Below, in pieces: positions 1 to 11,800 of a stretch of DNA of 64,000 nt. The stretch is from Leucogyrophana mollusca (Eukaryota; Basidiomycota; Agaricomycetes; Boletales), in assembly GCA_021014945.1 (NCBI GenBank), contig MU266361.1:62001-126000 (forward strand). The letters run 5' to 3'. Under the pieces are notes generated by a model. The model saw nothing but the letters and a program-made list of their open reading frames with translations. It ran no database searches and was not told the origin of the DNA. Within the stretch, counting starts at the first letter, position 1, and each line of letters starts with the position of its first letter. A program made the position numbers and the translations under genes.

Positions 1-543
1 AAATCCGGGGTATATGCGCCCGACTTTTGGTTAGAGCTGGAAAAACGTGCATGATTATCTGCATTGCGACTACGCTTGGAGTGGACCGGTGAAGGAAAAG
101 GCGACGGTGATGAAGGCGGCGAGCTTGGCGGGAGTGGACCCGAAGCGGCATCAAACGAAACCACGGAGTCCGGGAGAGGTTCAACCTTCGTTCCGAGGAC
201 TCGTGAACGTTTTGCGCGCGTGTTGTTCATGGGGACAGACGAGACGTCGACAGGTTCTGACTTGACAGCTACTGCGCCAGTCTTGGATCGCGCTCCACTA
301 CGCTGACGTGTGCTGCGTTGTCGGACCAACCAGGTGTGTATCCATTGCTTGGAGCTGTAAACGCGCAACTGGATTAGATCCACGAAGCCCGAGTCGAGTG
401 AGAACGTACAGCCCAGTCTGCATTTCTAGCGCCTCGAGCTCTTTATTTGAGACATCCTTAGCAGCTTTATTAAGGCCCTTCGCCGCGAGGACTGCAGCGA
501 GAACTGCAAGCTGAGATTCCGTCGCGAATACACGTTTGGTCAT
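1..543 (-). CDS. Homeodomain-like protein, 5' part, cut by window edge
   Basis: Exon 1 runs from the ATG at 543 (an in-frame ATG at 558 is an alternative) to 410. A 55-nt intron (355-409, GTACGT..TTTACAG) follows, and the frame then stays open from 354 to the window edge. Without splicing the frame stops near 301. The splice joins an Ala/Leu/Lys-rich helical stretch and the peptide ELEALEMQTGL to SKQWIHTWLVRQR, followed by an Arg-rich run. The pattern L..LE..TGLS..WI..W..RQR is that of homeodomain helices 2 and 3, with Trp in the WF position and a basic recognition helix. Downstream is a Ser/Pro-rich low-complexity tail with KRSR clusters typical of nuclear proteins. A DNA-binding role is inferred from this pattern. 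The rest of the gene lies left of the window. There is no sign that this is the mating-type HD locus, because none of its usual neighbours is present. Confidence 0.55.
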
Positions 544-621
544 GATGGGCGGGAACAAAAGGCGCGTCGTCTCAATTAGGAATCACAGGCTCATGACGCG
601 CGCGAAAAGAAGCTTCTTCAA

Positions 622-731
622 GCCCGCCTAGCTCAATCGGATAGAGCGTCAGACTTTTACGGCGGGCTGACCAATCAGTTGGTTACGTAATCACAATCTG
701 AAGGCTGCGAGTTCGACCCTCGCGGTGGGCT
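622..731 (+). tRNA. tRNA-Lys (UUU) with a 36-nt intron
   Basis: The acceptor stem 622-628 pairs with 724-730 (one G-U), and the D arm is GCTC..GAGC. The anticodon stem TCAGA (649-653) pairs with TCTGA (697-701). The T arm is GCGAG-TTCGACC-CTCGC. After removal of 660-695 the anticodon loop reads CTTTTAA, giving anticodon UUU. The intron follows the base next to the anticodon (position 37), which is canonical for eukaryotic nuclear tRNAs. Internal A box (TAGCTCAATCGG) and B box (GAGTTCGACCC) are visible, and a T5 run lies 5 nt downstream. The discriminator base appears to be T, which is unusual. The intron contains GGCGGGC (661-667), complementary to the 5' acceptor strand, and a separate ACCAA/TTGGT hairpin. 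Confidence 0.9.
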
Positions 732-735
732 AAAG

Positions 736-740
736 TTTTT
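736..740 (+). terminator. RNA polymerase III T-run terminator
   Basis: Five consecutive T residues lie just after the tRNA-Lys 3' end, the standard pol III termination signal. Confidence 0.7.
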
Positions 741-1139
741 GTATATTTCGACACCATGGCGACTATACTTTTGCTTGAAGTGAGCTTTTTTATTTATTTA
801 TTTATCAATTATTTTTTGGGAAGGAAGAGGCGCCCATCGGAGACGATGTCCTGCCTCCGAAGTTCGATCGACGCGTTTTTTTCGCACGGGACTGACGCGT
901 TATTTGGTCATATTTTGGCTGTGTTCGAGTGTCATATTGAGTGATATTTCTATGCTGGATTGGTTCTGCTTTGTGTCTGCCAGTCGAGTCCAAGTCAAGC
1001 TCGAGGCTGGCTCACGACGCTTTGTTTCCCTTTGTTCTTCTCCCTTTCTCTCGCTCGGTCGCCGTGTACTAGTATTCGAGATCTCACCGCCATACACGAA
1101 CAGCAGCACTATTGACATAACATCACCCTAACAGTCGCA
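741..1139. other. Intergenic, upstream of the kinase gene
   Basis: No gene is supported. The stretch is AT-rich near 785-815 (repeated TTTAT) and pyrimidine-rich near 1020-1060, consistent with a fungal promoter and 5' leader for the kinase start at 1140. Open frames here have no conserved sequence. Confidence 0.5.
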
Positions 1140-4100
1140 ATGGACTCTCCACAGGAAGCGACAGACGTATTCTCTCTGTCCGACCATCTCCTCGCAGAAA
1201 GGCTCACATTTGTGAAGGAAGTGCGTAGCAGAACCTCTCTCAGTTGTGGTCTTGACCCACTCATATCCTCCTGCGGCGTAGATCGGCTTTGGTAATTGGG
1301 GCAGTGTATGGCTCTGCCGCCCCAAATCTGCATCATCTTCGCAAGACAAGCATCGCGACCTAGAGGTAGCAGTAAAACTCGTTCATAGATCCAAGACCTC
1401 GACGACCGCCGCACGGGTACGCTCACTGTACGTCCACTCCCTACACCCTTCGCACGTTCGCACCTAACCTGATACTCGCTAGATGGAATGAAATGAAGAT
1501 AGTTCGGTCCTTCAAGCACGACCCACACCCGTCTATCATCCCGTTCCACTCATTCATCATTACTCCCTCTTATGCGCTTATTACAATGTACGTCCTTGTA
1601 TCTCCTACACGTGTGATCGGACTCTTGATGCGATCAACACGTGTAGGGCCTACCTTCCGACGCTTGTACCGGTGGAAGTCTCAGAGCCCAGAGCCAAAGT
1701 ATGGTTCCGCTCTCTCCTTTCGGGCGTCCAATTCCTGCACGAACGCGGCGTCGTACATAACGATATCAAGTGTGTCCCTTGGTGTAGTGGAAGTGATTAC
1801 CTCGCTAACTGAATTTGCGTTGGCGCTAGGCCAGCGAATATCCTCCTCTCGCAGGAAAGCATACCTGTGCTCGTGGATTTTGGCTTCGCGGAGAAATACG
1901 ACCTGCGGTCCTCGAAGGCATTCCACAGTAACCTCACCTATGGCACCCCGGAGGTCGGTTCGTTTGCCTTACTATTGCCGACAAACTGACCCTTTTCGGA
2001 TAGTACCTCTCTCCCGAACGCGCTCGCGGTCTCCCGCACGACACGCGTAAATCAGACGTATGGTCTCTCGGCGTGACCTTTTTCGAGATCCTTGTCGGGC
2101 GCACTCCCTTTGAGTACGAGGAGGGCGAGCAGTTCGCCAGCAAAGCCGATTTAGAGAAATATTGGGCACGCACCGTAAGCATTTGGCACCTGGCTTCTTC
2201 ATTCTAGCCGAGGCGTTGAACCCCTTCGTAGATGCGCGGTAAATGGGTCGGCGAGTACACTATCCCGAAACCCGCCGAACGCCTCTTGAAGCGCATGATT
2301 GTACCGAACGCCGATCTGCGTTGTACTGCCGCGGAGGCAATGGCCGACCTCTACTGGGATGTTGCAGTGGAGAAGGTGCATGCGCACAGTGAGTTTTACT
2401 GATGAAACATAATCTCCAATCCTGTTACTAAATACGATATGTTCCGCAGAGAAATCAGCCAGTGTCGCCATCTCACATTCCCGCGCTGCCTCTCCTTCAC
2501 TCGTCCAGAGAGATCGTGACGTGTCCATGTCGAAATTGCTTGACATCAGCCTCCCCTGGTCGAATTCACGCTCGACATCACGGTCGTCCGTATCCCGTGC
2601 CAAGGAAACGGAAGCCGAAATCTCTGAAGAGAAGGACACAGAAGAGAAAGAGAACCGCTACACACGCGCACCTTCCCGCCCCAACCACACGCGTGCGAAA
2701 TCGGCCGTCGTCAATGCAGGTGCAGCCATGTTGCGAACTCCGCGGAACGCGCCAAAGAAACGTGCTGAGCTGTCCCCTGTACGCGGTTCGCCCGCGGTCG
2801 TTGCACGTGATGTCGAGGCGGAGGCAGAGCAGAAGGAGAATACTGATGCTAGTGCCCATGTGTTCTCTTTGAACTCGTTGACTTCGATTCGTCGGCCATT
2901 GGGTCCTAGACAACCTTCGGTCCGCGCGCTGGCGAAGCAGTTGGCTGAGGACGAGAAGGCGGTGCCGAGTGCTAGTCCTATCACGAGGCTGAAAGAGAAC
3001 GCAAAGAAAGACATCACGAAGGCAAAGTCACAAAACATCAAGGGAAATGCGCACAAGGAGAACCCGAACGGGAAGGAGGATCGTAAACCTCGTGGGCGTG
3101 TCGGCGTATTGACTGACCTCACAGGCTTCGCGAAGAACGTGGATCTTAGTGCTCATGTCGGCGCGACGCCACGTGTGAAGAAGGAGAGGGAGAATCGGCC
3201 GCATATCAAGAGGGAGAATGTCGACAAGGAGAACGTCCAGGCGCTTCCCCAGCGCAAAGACAATGTGATGGAGGAGCGACGAGGAAAGGACAGTGTACGC
3301 GATCGTATGCGAGAGTGGGAGCGCGAGCGAGAGAGGTTGAGGGAGGTTGAGAGGTTGAGGGAGCTCGAGAGGGAAAGGGAAGAGACGGACTGCGAGACCA
3401 AAGCGAGCGACAATCTGGAACTGGAGCAGGGGAACAGTATTTTGGAAGAGGAAGGGCAAACGATCGAGGTCGCGCGCGTCGCTGTGCGTGCGTCTGCGCA
3501 GATCATGTCCTCGAGGAATGCTTCGATGCTGGATGTGTCCAGGAACGGCTCGGGAATGCTGTTGGACGCGCCATCGAAGAACGGGTCGGTCTTGGCACCC
3601 TCCAGGAGCATCTCCGTCTCTGCATCCTGTGGTGAGTTCGCTTATCACAAACGGTATAATTGTCGTTGCTTGAACACTGCCTTTTGTAGACGCCACTGGC
3701 TTGCCATCTGATGAGTCCACTCGGGTCGCAGAGTCTGGCTTCACAGGTTTGAAGCATAGCATCAAGGTGTCCATTGGTTAGTGATCTCTGCCACGAACAA
3801 CTTCCAGGGCTGACTGTCAAATAGACAAGGGCGTCCGGATGTACAAGTCTTCGACGCTCGCTCAACTTACAGGTCGCACGACGCCCGGGTGGTCGACCTC
3901 TCCCGAAGCCACCGAGGATCAAGAGCGATGCGCCGACGAAGGAGCCAGGTTCAGCTGGGAGGATATACGTCATGATGGTCAGACTACCCCGTCTTCTGCA
4001 CGAGAAGAAGAACTAAATACACACCCACAGGTGAACCTTCTGCAACTGTCGCGGATGACACGCTCGATCGGATGAACATGTGGATCCGAGATGTTGAGAG

Positions 4101-5369
4101 TAAGCCTGCAGCACTTTGACTCAAGTCTGAAACTGTACTGACTTTCTGGGTGATAAAGAGGTCGTCGAGGACTGTCGGCAAAACTTTGCCTCGAACAGCG
4201 TGACCCCCCCTGCACCCCTTCCACTCGCACCGCTATCACGTACCCCTTCCCAGCTTCACAACACATCGCGCTCCTCTCGCCTCCCTCGCCGTCTCCTCGC
4301 TGCCAATCAGATCTTCGCTGCTGATTCCGACATGACCACTCCGCTTTCCCCTGGCGGATCTGTCTTTGCAGACAATAGCGCATCCTACATCACCGCGAAC
4401 GAAACTGGGGTATCGCAGCGCAGTGCACTCGCTGCCATTCCTTCAGAACCGTCTCACGATAGCCCCGCAGCCGTCCCTTCAATCAACGTCATCAGCCAAA
4501 CTCCTACTCGCCGGCGTCGTGCGACGATCACCACGCAATCGCCGCAAGCAGTGGACCGAAAGACGTTCGCGGAGAATGACGACGAACCGGAGCTTGCTGC
4601 TTCGCCTTCGAAAAGAAGGGAGAAGTCCAAGTCGCAAGGAAACCTGATCCAGCATATAAGACCAGTTTCAAAGCTAGAGCTTGAGCTCTCATTAGGTGCG
4701 CCTACGCGGATATCTGCCACCAAATTACTTTGTGTTGATGGTTCTCGTGTTTGCATAGAGCCGGTATCGGCCCCCTCGCCACGCTTGTCCGCTGTCCTGG
4801 ATCGAAGCCTTTTCATCGCTACCCCCGTCTCTCCTAGGTTCTCAGAAGACGACGTCGTCAGGACCCCCGAGCCGATATCCCGAGGACGATCAATCCAGTT
4901 CGACGACGATCTGACCTCTTCTCCATACCACGTTGAGCCGTATCCTGTTAGAAAATTAAATGCCGAAGAACATGTGTTGGACTCTCCGGACAGGCGTCGC
5001 GTCGAAGGAGTGTACGATCGATTCCTCATGGCTACAACGGGCGTTAAGCGCCTAGGACGAGGATACCAGTCCGACAACCTGAAGCCTGTCCACAACACGC
5101 CAACAGTGGACCACAAACCGGTGGCGTCCAACAATCGAAATTTCAAAGTCTTTAATACGGCTCGTCGTGCGATGCCGCCCCCTGTGTCCAGTGAGGACCA
5201 GTGGAGGTCATCGTCAGTTGACGAGTTCGGTTTTGTGACCTGCAGCGCAGGCGCGCCGCGCGCATCTCGGGAAGAGAGCAAGAATACTACTCTCATCCAT
5301 CGCGCAATCAAAGCCATGGTACCTGGTAAAACAGTCTCTCGCCGGCTGTCACGCACATTGGCCGCCTGA
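1140..5369 (+). CDS. Serine/threonine protein kinase with long disordered C-terminal tail
   Basis: Exons are about 1140-1220, 1282-1427 and 1483-1587, then further exons divided by short introns up to the stop at 5369. The N-terminal kinase domain covers roughly residues 25-330. It has the glycine loop [10 protein letters not shown], the VAIK-type lysine in [10 protein letters not shown], the catalytic loop HNDIKPANILL, the metal-binding [10 protein letters not shown], the activation segment end [14 protein letters not shown] and the subdomain IX motif [21 protein letters not shown]. The catalytic loop has Asn where RD kinases have Arg, so it is a non-RD kinase. The large exon 2455-3630 and the last exon (about 4160-5369) encode low-complexity sequence rich in Lys/Glu/Arg and Ser/Pro, with possible TP/SP phosphosites. 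Because all catalytic residues are present it should be active. I cannot assign it to a named subfamily. The splice joins in the tail (3630-4160) are less certain than those in the kinase domain. Confidence 0.85.
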
Positions 5370-5850
5370 TTCATTACACCTTCTCCCTCATTTATCTTTT
5401 GGCATACGTCTCACTTCGTTCTAATGACCCCTTTTCCGATGCTCCCCTTCCCTCGTTTTCCATCTGTTGCTATATTGTCCGCCTCTCTTTGGAGCACGCA
5501 TTTCAGCACGTCGTTCCGGTTCATCGCATCGCATTCTCTCTGCTATTATCTATTGCTATCGTCATCATTGAATACTCCGAACTCTTCATTGCCATCACGC
5601 TATTTACACGATTCATTTACGCATACTCATGTCTGCTCGTTATTTGCTCTTACGCTGTGATTGACGTCTGCTACGCTGTCGCTTTCATGACGCTTGTATT
5701 TCGCTCGTTCTGAATAAATACCCTCACTTGGTCTGCGATCCGTGGTGGATATGTAACTTGAGCAAGAAATATTTAGGTATCCTTTGTAAATGCGTGATAA
5801 TGATACAATATGTTGCGAGCAATGGGAAAGATAACAGTGTACGTTGGATA
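5370..5850. other. Intergenic between convergent genes
   Basis: This stretch separates the kinase stop from the Mlp1/TPR stop. It is pyrimidine-rich, with AATAAA-like sequence at 5713-5718 suited to 3' end formation. No conserved coding sequence is seen. Confidence 0.5.
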
Positions 5851-8800
5851 TTATGAAGGGGGAGGACGTCGTAGAGTAACTGGTGGTTTACTGGTGCCCG
5901 CAGCTTCCGCGGCAGGTTTGAGACGCTTGGCGAGAGAATCATCTGATGCATCTTCTTCTCGACCACGTTTGCTTGCCGCACCCATTATGGAAACCCCTGC
6001 AGTGGTTGCGGTTGCTGCCGTGGGTGAGGGAGCACCTCCCCGGCCAGGCGCAGCGCCTCGGATGCTCAACCCTCGAGCAGCACCACGAGGCGCACCTCGA
6101 ACACCACGCCCACGACCAGCACCATCTGCAGGCCCTAGAGCCACGGCGCCGCTCACTGGTGTCTTCCGTACACCAGCTGCAGGAGCTGTAGAAGTGGCGG
6201 GAACAGGAGCACTGCCCGTTGGCTTGGCGGGAGTGGACGTAGTAGGAGTGGTTGCAGTTGCAGCAGCAGCTCCATTTGCGACTGACTTGGATGTCGACGC
6301 GGTGGGCGTGTCTGGGACAGGCGCTGCGGGAGCAGTCGTAGTTGCCTCGGGTATTATCCCAGATTTACGCCATTCCAATATTTGAGCCTCCAGTTCTTTC
6401 AACCTCGCCTGAGAACGAACGAGTTGGCCATCCTTGACCTTGAGTTTAGTCGTCGATTCCCTACGACCACTTTCCAGTGCTGCTGCCATCTCCTCGGCCC
6501 GTCGTGTCTGCATTTCTTGGTCATGTGCGGCAATAGCGGCATCTACGGCGGCTTTGATTTTGTCGTCTGCGTTATCGATCGAGGCCGCCTCCGTTTTGGC
6601 CGCAGCGACAGCTGTTTCCACAGCTGCCTTGAGGTTTGCCTCATGTCGAGCCGTTAGTTGAGCACGAAGGGTTTCTAGTTCTTCTGCGTGTTTCTTCGAC
6701 AACTCTTCCCCACCAACCGTCGATGGAACAGAAACTTGTAACTCATTCTTGACCTTCTCGACAGCGGCGGCAACAGCAGCGGCTTGCTCCGAGCTAGCGC
6801 GTTCCCTCGCCTTTTGGAATTCTGAAACTCTGGCCTGGAACTTTTCCTGTAATGAGACAGGGCGTAAGCAGGCGTGAACATGCACAAAGTACAGATACCT
6901 CACGTTCGATTGTCGGAGACTCTTCATGGTTTCCGATGCCTTTTTGGCCTCTTCGTCAGCAGCCTTGTGACAGAACGTAAGCTTTGAGTCTTGGAGAAGC
7001 TTTTCGCCAGTCTTACCTGAGCACGAGACAATGCATCATCCCGAGCTTTAGCAAGCTCGCTCTTCTCCGCTTCCCACTGAGATTTAAGGTCTTCTGTAGG
7101 ACCGCCCTCTACGGTAGATAGTTTGGTCCACGTCTCTTTTTCCGACAACAATCTGTCCCGCTCCTCTCGAAGAGCAGTCTGAGTCGCGTTAGTATCATCA
7201 TACCAGTCACTGGGAGCTAAAGCGACGTACAAGAACAGATACTTCTTCCGGTGAGGGAGCTGAAGACGGCTGGGATTTTGCTGCCTTTTCATCAGCAAGC
7301 GCCTGCTCAAGGTCGGCCTTTTCGCGGCGTAGTGTCGCAATTTGATCGGCCAGCTCTTTTGAGGCATCGGAGCCACTTTGCATCGTGTCTCGTTCCGTGG
7401 TAAGGGCATCTACCTTGGATTGGAGCTCCGCGATCGTAATGTTCAACTGTCCCTTCTCCTCCCTCAGCCTCTTGTGGTTCTCATTTGCTTTGCCCAAGGT
7501 TTCTCTGTATCTCCGTATATTCTCTTCTAACGCACTGACCTGTATAGGAGTCAGCGCGCACACTAGGCGGCATATTCAGTAAACTGTACCCTGTGACTTT
7601 GGCCCGAGGTCTGTTCCTCTCGCTCCGACATGGTCTTTTCAAGGACAGCTTTCTGTGACTTCAGGTTGTCGATTTCCTCCCTGAGTGACTGCACATCAGC
7701 AGGATCGATACGGTCATACTATGGAGCAATGAGTAAAGATGCTACCGGTTCAACAAAGAGCTTACTTTGCTAAGCAGCTGCGCGTTGCGCTCTTGCCAGC
7801 GGCGACTCTCTTCCTCCAGGCGCTTAATCTGGGCATCCCGAGCTTCCAACTCGGCCCGAGCTGTGCGAGCTTGCTCTTTAGCAGGTTCAAGCTCGGCCGA
7901 CAATACCGCGAGTTTCGTGTCAAGCTCGCGAGACCGCTTGGCGTAGGTCTCACAGTCGGTGCGCAGAGTAGCGTTACTCTCCCGAAGGATATTAAGCTGA
8001 TTGATTCTCTCCAACATCTCGGCATGCTGGGCATCGGAAGTCGCAGCTTCCATCGCTCGCTCTCGTTCCTATGCGAGTAAAGTCAGCGAAACGCATGCAT
8101 GAAATTATATATTCCACTTACCTCAGATAGTGTAGTTCTCGTTTCTTGCAAGCTTTGTGACAAGTGTTCAATCTGGGCCTTCAAGCGAACATTCTCCTGT
8201 TTGCTGAGCTCAAGCTGGAGGTCGACGATCTCTTTCTCCTTGCGCAGATAGGCCACAACAGACCGAAGTTCAGATAACTTGGTATCCTCATCCCCGCCCT
8301 CTTCACCGTCTCCAGATGGGCCTTGGGCGGAAGAATCAGCCGCTTGCCGTATGCGTGCGGCTTGCGAACTGACAGACTCCAAGTGCTGGTGAAGGAGCGT
8401 ATTTTGGGCTGCCAGGTCTTTGCATCTGTGGCGTCGAATTAGCAAAAAATGTGCTGCGTGACACAATAGACGAACCGCGTGTTGAGGTCTGCCAATTCCT
8501 TGTCTAGCGCTTCCTTTTGCTGCCTCCAGCTGCTTTCCGACGCCTCGAGTTTGGCCTGAGCACTGGCTGCGGCTGCCACGTTCTCTCGTGACGTCGTCTG
8601 GGCAGTAGAAAGCTCCTGCTTGAGAGTCTCGATAGCTTTGATGGAGTCAGCATGTGCCAGAACTTCGCGAGAATATCTTTCTTCTGCGGCCTGCAAGGGA
8701 GTGTCAGTCCGAACACCTCGAAACCAGCGAACAAGCGACTTACAAGTGCTCGCGCCTCCTGCTGACGTACATCGTTTTCACGAGTGGTGCGGTCGCTCTC

Positions 8801-11800
8801 CGAGTCCCTTTCCGATGAGCTCATATCAACGATAGTGTCCTCGAGAATCTTCTTGTCGCTAGCCCAAGCCGAGCGCTCACTCTCGAGGACACGCTGTAGC
8901 TCGGTAAGCTTGGCAGCAGACTGCTGTAAGTCTTGTTCCACCAAGCGGAGCTTATCCTGAAGGCCATTGTACTCGGACTGTCATGAATATATTTAGTATG
9001 CCGCGATGTGAGATGCACAGATGCGCTGACCTCTTGTCTGGCAAGCTGGGCTTCTGTCTCGGCTTTGTACTGATCGTGAGTTGAGTTCAACGCAGTCAAG
9101 GCAGACTCGTTGGCCTGACTGATCTCCTGGAATTGCTGCATGTGGGTACGAGCGGCCGCGAGGTCCACTTCGGCAACCTTGAGGGCGGACCTAAGCCATA
9201 GTATGAACAACCGTGTCTCAACACTTCGAACGCAAGAGAACGTACCGCAGTTCTGCCACTTCTTGCTCAAGCTGTTGCTCGCGAGGAATATCTTGTTCAG
9301 GAATATGCGTAATTCCGTTGGCGACACTAGACCGGCGTTCGTAAACCGCGAGCTTCTCCTCATTACCTTGGAGTTGACGCGTCATCTGATCGACCCGCTC
9401 TTGGAGATGGTTCTTGCTGGTCTCCGCGCCAACAAGGGACTCGCGCGCTTGGGATAATTGTTCAACCTATACCAAACATCAGTAACGCATTAGACAATGC
9501 GACACATATAACTAACCGTCTTATCAAGCCGTGATTGGAAGTCCTTCATATCGAGGTCCTTTTGGAGAGTTACGTGCTTAACAGTGTCGCGTTCTTGAGA
9601 AAGTTGGGTCTTCAGGTCTTGCCTGTGCTCCCATGTGAGCAGCCGCCGTGCTAAGGCTCCAAAACCACTCACGTCTGTGCTTCCATCATCTGGATCTGGC
9701 TTTCAAGGCGGCGGCGATCATTTTCTCCAGATCGTTCAAGGTCGTTGTGCATCCTCTGCACATTCGCCATGAGATCAGACAAGTGTGAGCGCTCCACAGC
9801 AAGTGTCTTATTCTCTTCTGCCAGCCGGCTCTGAGCACTCTGGAGAGATGAATTAATTCGATTTGGGCTACCAGGAGGAATGAACGGTCAGCGCACCTCC
9901 CAAATCTTCTTCTCGGCACGAAGGTTAGCAGATTCATTGCGTAGCTGTTCAACTCGGCTTGTGGCCACCAAAAGCTCTTCCGATGCACGATTATACTCGA
10001 TGTCGATGCGAGTGTACTGATCGTATAGTTGTTGGTTGCGTTTCGTGAGGTTATCAAGGTCGTGACCTTGCAGCACGAGCTGTTCCTGGCTCATACGCTG
10101 GCGATCTGGGACAATAATAAGAGACAGGGGTGCGGCATACTTAGGTCGAGCATCTCACCGTTCAAATACTCGATCTTCGCGTTCGCCTTGGCGAGAGAGG
10201 CATTCAAGTGACCAACTTCCCTCTGAGCGAGAACGAGATCCTCCCTTAACCTGACAGAATCCATGCCCATTTCCGCCTTGTAAGACTCGAACTGTGTTTG
10301 AACATCCTCCAGTTCAGCTGCCAAGTCTTGCGAAACAGCTCTGGCGACACCATTGACATCACCGTTGATGCCGCTACGGGTGGGGGCAGTATGGTCGGCT
10401 CTTGCAAGCATGCTCTTCAAGGCGTCTCGTTCTTTCATGTAGGCTTGAATGGTAACTTCACTGCTCTTCTTTTGCCTCTCGAGCTGCGCGGCCAAGTCTT
10501 GAATCGCCTCATGAGCCTCACGTACCGCTTCACTCTGCTCCAGCTCCATAGCTTCGCGGTACTCCCGTTCCTCAGCTTCCATCTTCGTCCCAAGCTCTCG
10601 AACAATCTTCAGCAGCTTCTGGTTCTGTTCTTGGAGCCCGCCAATAGAACGGAACAGAACGAGGTTATTGGTGATTACAGCATCGATGTTTTCTGCAGGC
10701 GGAGGTGGCATCTCGTCCAGCTCTTCGTCGGACGGTATCGAAGGATCCCCGCGTCTTGTAAGCTCTTTCAAAAGCGTTTGAACCTGTCGGCCGAGGTCGT
10801 CAAGCTGTCTTTGGAGCAGCTCGTTCTCTTGGTGACTCTTCTTAAGCTTCTGGGAGGCTTCCTGTGCTGCAGAGGCGTTGGCGTCGCGATCAGAAAGTGC
10901 TCCGGAAAGTTGGGCGGCGAGCTGAGAAGCCTCCGATTGCAGACGCTCGTACTCTTCTCGTTGTTGTGAAAGAATAGGTGCCTGTGTTCAAATGTGAATG
11001 AAAGTTTGATAACTGATAACGAGCCGGGTCATACCCGTTCCTCGATTTGAGCAAGAACCGCGGAGAGGGTCCTGTCCATATGGTCATACTCGGCGGACTT
11101 CTTTGCAAAGTCCTCTTGAAGACGAACATAGTCTGCATAGACTTCTGTGAAAGTCTTACCGCTTCTTTGCGCCTTACTGACCATGGCGACCGTCGGACTG
11201 AGACCAAACATCCCATCATTTAGCGGGTCATGAGCACTAGATCCTCGCGCAGGTGTGGAGGGCGTTCCGGGAACCGAAGCTCCGCGACCGGGAACGGGTA
11301 GTTCGCCACGGTTCATCCTATCCAGAACGGTCTCGAGCTGATCGAGCCTCTTCTCGACCTCTTCTCTAGCTCGCCTTTCTTTGTCTGCCTCAGCTTTCAG
11401 CGCCGCCTCTCGCTTCGCGGCTCGTTCGCCAACGCCAGCCCACTCCTCTTCGATACCGTCGACAATTTCTTTTGCCTTCTTCTCCCGTTCTTCCATCATC
11501 GTCACTAATCGACGCAGGCCGGACACCTCACTTGAAAACGAAGCTTCCTGTTCGGCGAGTTGTCCTGTAAGATCCTGTACGCGAGCCTGAGCCTGAGTCA
11601 GTTGGTGAGATTGAGTTGAGTGGGCAGATTGTAAAGCTTTGAAAGAGCTCTCCGTTGATGCATGCGTCTGGGTTACTGAGTCGAGAGACGCCTGAAGCTG
11701 CGCGATTTCGGCATGCTTGGTACGACGGTACTTGGCATACTCCTCGCTCTTGGTGCTTAGCTCATTGGTCGACCGCTCTGTCTCAGCTTGCGAAAGCTGA

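Noticed and set aside
3028..3774. Minus-strand frame of 248 codons
   Set aside because: Antisense of the Lys/Glu/Arg-rich kinase tail; composition artefact.
4454..5374. Minus-strand frame of 306 codons
   Set aside because: Antisense of the last exon of the kinase gene; no conserved motif, and the plus strand has the consistent splice-linked frame.
5810..6385. Plus-strand frame of 191 codons
   Set aside because: It is antisense to the Ala/Pro-rich C-terminus of the Mlp1/TPR gene; low complexity keeps the opposite strand open.
10298..10969. Plus-strand frame of 223 codons
   Set aside because: Antisense of coiled-coil exons of Mlp1/TPR.
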